Assembly (NCBI RefSeq): GCF_021462225.1
Contig: NC_061817.1
Coordinates: 2,472,095-2,536,094 of the forward strand
Source of the DNA: Girardinichthys multiradiatus
Taxonomy: Eukaryota > Chordata > Actinopteri > Cyprinodontiformes > Goodeidae
Direction of reading: 5' to 3'
DNA length: 64,000 nucleotides
Under the pieces are notes generated by a model. It worked only from the letters and a program-made list of their open reading frames with translations. It searched no databases and had not been told where the DNA came from. The translations under genes were made by a program, and so were the position numbers. Within the stretch, counting starts at the first letter, position 1, and each line of letters begins with the position of its first letter. This document shows, in pieces, positions 61,306-64,000 of this stretch.

Positions 61306-62899
61306 CAATATTAGCATATTGTGATAAAGGTAATTATTTTCCATAATGTAATGATGAAAATTTAACATTCATATATTTTAGATCCATTGCACACTAACTG
61401 AAATATTTCAGGTCTTTTATTGTCTTAATACGGATGATTTTGGCATACAGCTCATGAAAACCCAAAATTCCTATCTCACAAAATTAGCATATTTCATCCA
61501 ACCAAAAACAGAAAAGTGTTTTTAATACAAAAAACGTCAACCTTCAAATAATCATGTACAGTTATGCACTCAATACTTGGTCGGGAATCCTTTGGCTGAA
61601 ATGACTGCTTCAATGCGGCGTGGCATGGAGGCAATCAGCCTGTGGCACTGCTGAGGTCTTATGGAGGCCCAGGATGCTTCGATAGCGGCCTTTAGCTCAT
61701 CCAGAGTGTTGGGTCTTGAGTGTCTCAACGTTCTCTTCACAATATCCCACAGATTCTCTATGGGGTTCAGGTCAGGAGAGTTGGCAGGCCAATTAGGCAC
61801 AGTGATACCATGGTCAGTAAACCATTTACCAGTGGTTTTGGCACTGTGAGCAGGTGCCAGGTCGTGCTGAAAAATGAAATCTTCATCTCCATAAAGCTTT
61901 TCAGCAGATGGAAGCATGAAGTGCTCCACAATCTCCTGATAGCTAGCTGCATTGACCCTGCCCTTGATAAAACACAGTGGACCAACACCAGCAGCTGACA
62001 CGGCACCCCAGACCATCACTGACTGTGGGTACTTGACACTGGACTTCTGGCATTTTGGCATTTCCTTTTCCCCAGTCTTCCACCAGACTCTGGCACCTTG
62101 ATTTCCGAATGACATGCAGAATTTGCTTTCATCCGAAAAATTTACTTTGGACCACTGAGCAACAGTCCAGTGCTGCTTCTCTGTAGCCCAGGTCAGGCGC
62201 TTCTGCCGCTGTTTCTGGTTCAAAAGTGGCTTGACCTGGGGAATGCGGCACCTGTAGCCCATTTCCTGCACACGTCTGTGCACGGTGGCTCTGGATGTTT
62301 CTACTCCAGACTCAGTCCACTGCTTCCGCAGGTCCCCCAAGGTCTGGAATCGGCCCTTCTCCACAATCTTCCTCAGGGTCCGGTCACCTCTTCTCGTGCA
62401 GCGTTTTCTGCCACACTTTTTCCTTCCCACAGACTTCCCACTGAGGTGCCTTGATACAGCACTCTGGGAACAGCCTATTCGTTCTGAAATTTCTTTCTGT
62501 GTCTTACCCTCTTGCTTGAGGGTGTCAATAGTGGCCTTCTGGACAGCAGTCAGGTCGGCAGTCTTACCCATGATTGGGGTTTTGAGTGATGAACCAGGCT
62601 GGGAGTTTTAAAGGCCTCAGGAATCTTTTGCAGGTGTTTAGAGTTAACTCGTTGATTCAGATGATTAGGTTCATAGCTCGTTTAGAGACCCTTTTAATTA
62701 TATGCTAATTTTGTGAGATAGGAATTTTGGGTTTTCATGAGCTGTATGCCAAAATCATCCGTATTAAGACAATAAAAGACCTGAAATATTTCAGTTAGTG
62801 TGCAATGAATCTAAAATATATGAATGTTACATTTTCATCATGACATTATGGAAAATAATTAACTTTATCACAATATGCTAATATTTTGAGAAGGACCTG
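61306..62899 (-). mobile_element. Tc1 transposon copy F, damaged at one tip
   Basis: The element lies on the - strand with TA at 61304-61305 and 62900-62901. The tip at the low-coordinate end reads CA followed directly by ATATTAGCATATT: about 12 bases (GGTCCTTCTCAA) that other copies have are missing. The other end is complete. The transposase is open, but excision may be impaired by the damaged tip. Confidence 0.93.
61570..62571 (-). CDS. Tc1 transposase, full length (copy F)
   Basis: An uninterrupted 333-aa frame, one residue shorter than copy C because of a codon deletion in the CTTRRGD segment after the basic motif. The helix-turn-helix, GRKKCGRKR and all three catalytic residues of the DD34E core are present. 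A Leu to Asn change directly before the first catalytic motif (VNFSDESKF) is the most striking difference. It may be active in trans. Confidence 0.94.
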   Translation of the reverse strand: MGKTADLTAVQKATIDTLKQEGKTQKEISERIGCSQSAVSRHLSGKSVGRKKCGRKRCTRRGDRTLRKIVEKGRFQTLGDLRKQWTESGVETSRATVHRRVQEMGYRCRIPQVKPLLNQKQRQKRLTWATEKQHWTVAQWSKVNFSDESKFCMSFGNQGARVWWKTGEKEMPKCQKSSVKYPQSVMVWGAVSAAGVGPLCFIKGRVNAASYQEIVEHFMLPSAEKLYGDEDFIFQHDLAPAHSAKTTGKWFTDHGITVPNWPANSPDLNPIENLWDIVKRTLRHSRPNTLDELKAAIEASWASIRPQQCHRLIASMPRRIEAVISAKGFPTKY

Positions 62900-62969
62900 T
62901 ATAGCATTTTACATGGAGGCCATAAATTCAGTTTAGGTCTCATTTGACCAGAGCACCTTCTTACACTTA

Positions 62970-64000
62970 CAGGGGTTGAACAATGAAACTGAAACACCTG
63001 TCATTTTAGTGTGGGAGGTTTCATGGCTAAATTGGACCAGCCTGGTAGCCAGTCTTCATTGATTGCACATTGCACCATTAAGAGCAGAGTGTGAATGGTC
63101 AATTAGCAGGATAAGAGCACAGTTTTGCTCAAAATATTGAAATGCACACAACATTACGGGTGACATACCAGAGTTCAAAAGAGGACAAATTGTTGGTGCA
63201 CGTCTTGCTGGTGCATCTGTGACCAAGACAGCAAGTCTTTGTGATGTATCAAGAGCCACGGTATCCAGGATAATGTCAGCATACCACCAAGAAGGACGAA
63301 CCACATCCAACAGGATTAACTGTGGACGCAAGAGTAAGCTGTCTGAAAGGGATGTTCGGGTGCTAACCCGGATTGTATCCAAAAAAACATAAAACCACGG
63401 CTTCCCAAATCACGGCAGAATTAAATGTGCACCTCAACTCTCCTGTTTCCACCAGAACTGTCCGTCGGGAGCTCCACAGGGTCAATATACACGGCCGGGC
63501 TGCTATAGCCAAACCTTTGGTCACTCATGCCAATGCCAAACATCGGTTTCAATGGTGCAAGGAGTGCAAATCTTGGGCTGTGGACAATGTGAAGCATGTA
63601 TTGTTCTCTGATGAGTCCACCTTTAATGTTTTCCCCACATCTGGAAGAGTTATGGTGTGGAGAAGCCCCAAAGAAGCGTACCACCCAGACTGTTGCAAGC
63701 CCAGAGTGAAGCATGGGGGTGGATCAGTGATGGTTTGGGCTGCCATATCATGGCATTCCCTTGGCCCAATACTTGTGCTAGATGGGCGCGTCACTGCCAA
63801 GGACTACCGAACCATTCTTGAGGACCATGTGCATCCAATGGTTCAAACATTGTATCCTGAAGGCGGTGCCGTGTATCAGGATGACAATGCACCAATACAC
63901 ACAGCAAGACTAGTGAAAGATTGGTTTGATGAACATGAAAGTGAAGTTGAACATCTCCCATGGCCTGCACAGTCACCAGATCTAAATGTTATTGAGCCAC
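62970..64000 (+). mobile_element. Fifth Tc1 family, cut by the window end
   Basis: TA at 62968-62969 is followed by CAGGGGTTGAACAATGAAACTGAAACACCTG, the left terminal repeat of a known type of fish Tc1 element. The transposase gene follows and runs past the window edge. It was inserted into the older relic to its left. Confidence 0.88.
63156..64000 (+). pseudogene. Tc1 transposase, partial, start lost and frameshifted
   Basis: The expected ATG is ACG at 63156-63158. The frame reads through a paired-like DNA-binding region (ASVTKTASLCDVSRATVSR) to a run of A's at about 63382-63388, where an extra base shifts the frame. From there an open frame continues to the window edge with LFSDESTF and YQDDNAPIH, and the text ends in SPDLNVIEP just at the catalytic Glu. 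The gene cannot be translated as one protein. Confidence 0.85.

Larger units (their letters stand above)
61005..62967 (-). mobile_element. Older Tc1 family relic, split by copy F
   Basis: On the - strand, the part at 61005-61303 matches the transposase region around ATGGAATGGTTTAGATCAAAGCATATTC and the preceding block. It breaks off in CTTTCCACCACATA and resumes after copy F at 62900 with TAGCATTTTACATGGAGGCC and GACCAGAGCACCTTCTT. It is cut again at 62969 by another transposon. It is dead. Confidence 0.75.

Overview
This is a repeat-rich stretch of a vertebrate genome, almost certainly a teleost fish. The evidence is several families of Tc1 transposons with DD34E transposases, L2/Rex-type and I-type non-LTR retrotransposons, tRNA-derived SINEs, and intron-containing genes with vertebrate orthologues. 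There are three recognisable host loci. The first (7.2-11.4 kb, + strand) is a five-exon trypsin-fold gene whose catalytic His and Ser are both replaced, so it encodes a probable pseudoprotease. The second (28.98-39.37 kb, - strand) is a complete 13-exon tRNA-dihydrouridine synthase gene, DUS1L. The third (58.64-59.03 kb, - strand) is the last exon of a monocarboxylate transporter, best matching SLC16A3/MCT4. From memory, DUS1L and SLC16A3 are also neighbours on human 17q25.3, which supports both calls.

The most unusual region is 11.8-25.4 kb, a degraded adintovirus/Maverick(Polinton)-like element with arms of about 2.3-2.6 kb in inverted orientation. Between the arms, on the - strand, lie the pieces of a protein-primed family-B DNA polymerase, a packaging ATPase, a pX/core-like basic protein and an uncharacterised virion-type ORF. 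On the + strand is the C-terminal part of an adenain-like protease. No integrase or capsid genes are visible. Each arm carries a copy of a small multi-exon gene with matching phase-1 introns that I do not recognise. The polymerase is interrupted by a rearranged copy of the neighbouring host pseudoprotease gene, flanked by an exact-looking 85-bp duplication with a 12-bp foldback at one junction. It also appears to lack its catalytic motif C.

The rest is mostly layers of mobile DNA. Six copies of one young Tc1 family (A to F) are nearly identical by eye, and two encode apparently uninterrupted transposases of 333-334 aa. Three of the six landed inside relics of one older Tc1 family. Copy D lies in a DUS1L intron, copy B in a pseudoprotease intron, and copy C at the outer end of the viral-like element. 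Between 40.7 and 51.4 kb are an I/Nimb-type LINE with an RNase H domain and a long L2-type LINE interrupted by a putative LTR element, a SINE and a processed myosin-I pseudogene.

Stretches without recognisable genes are about 5.1-7.1, 27.0-28.9, 42.4-44.0, 51.4-54.2, 57.8-58.6 and 60.2-61.0 kb. All assignments are by eye from motifs and remembered families; no database search was run.
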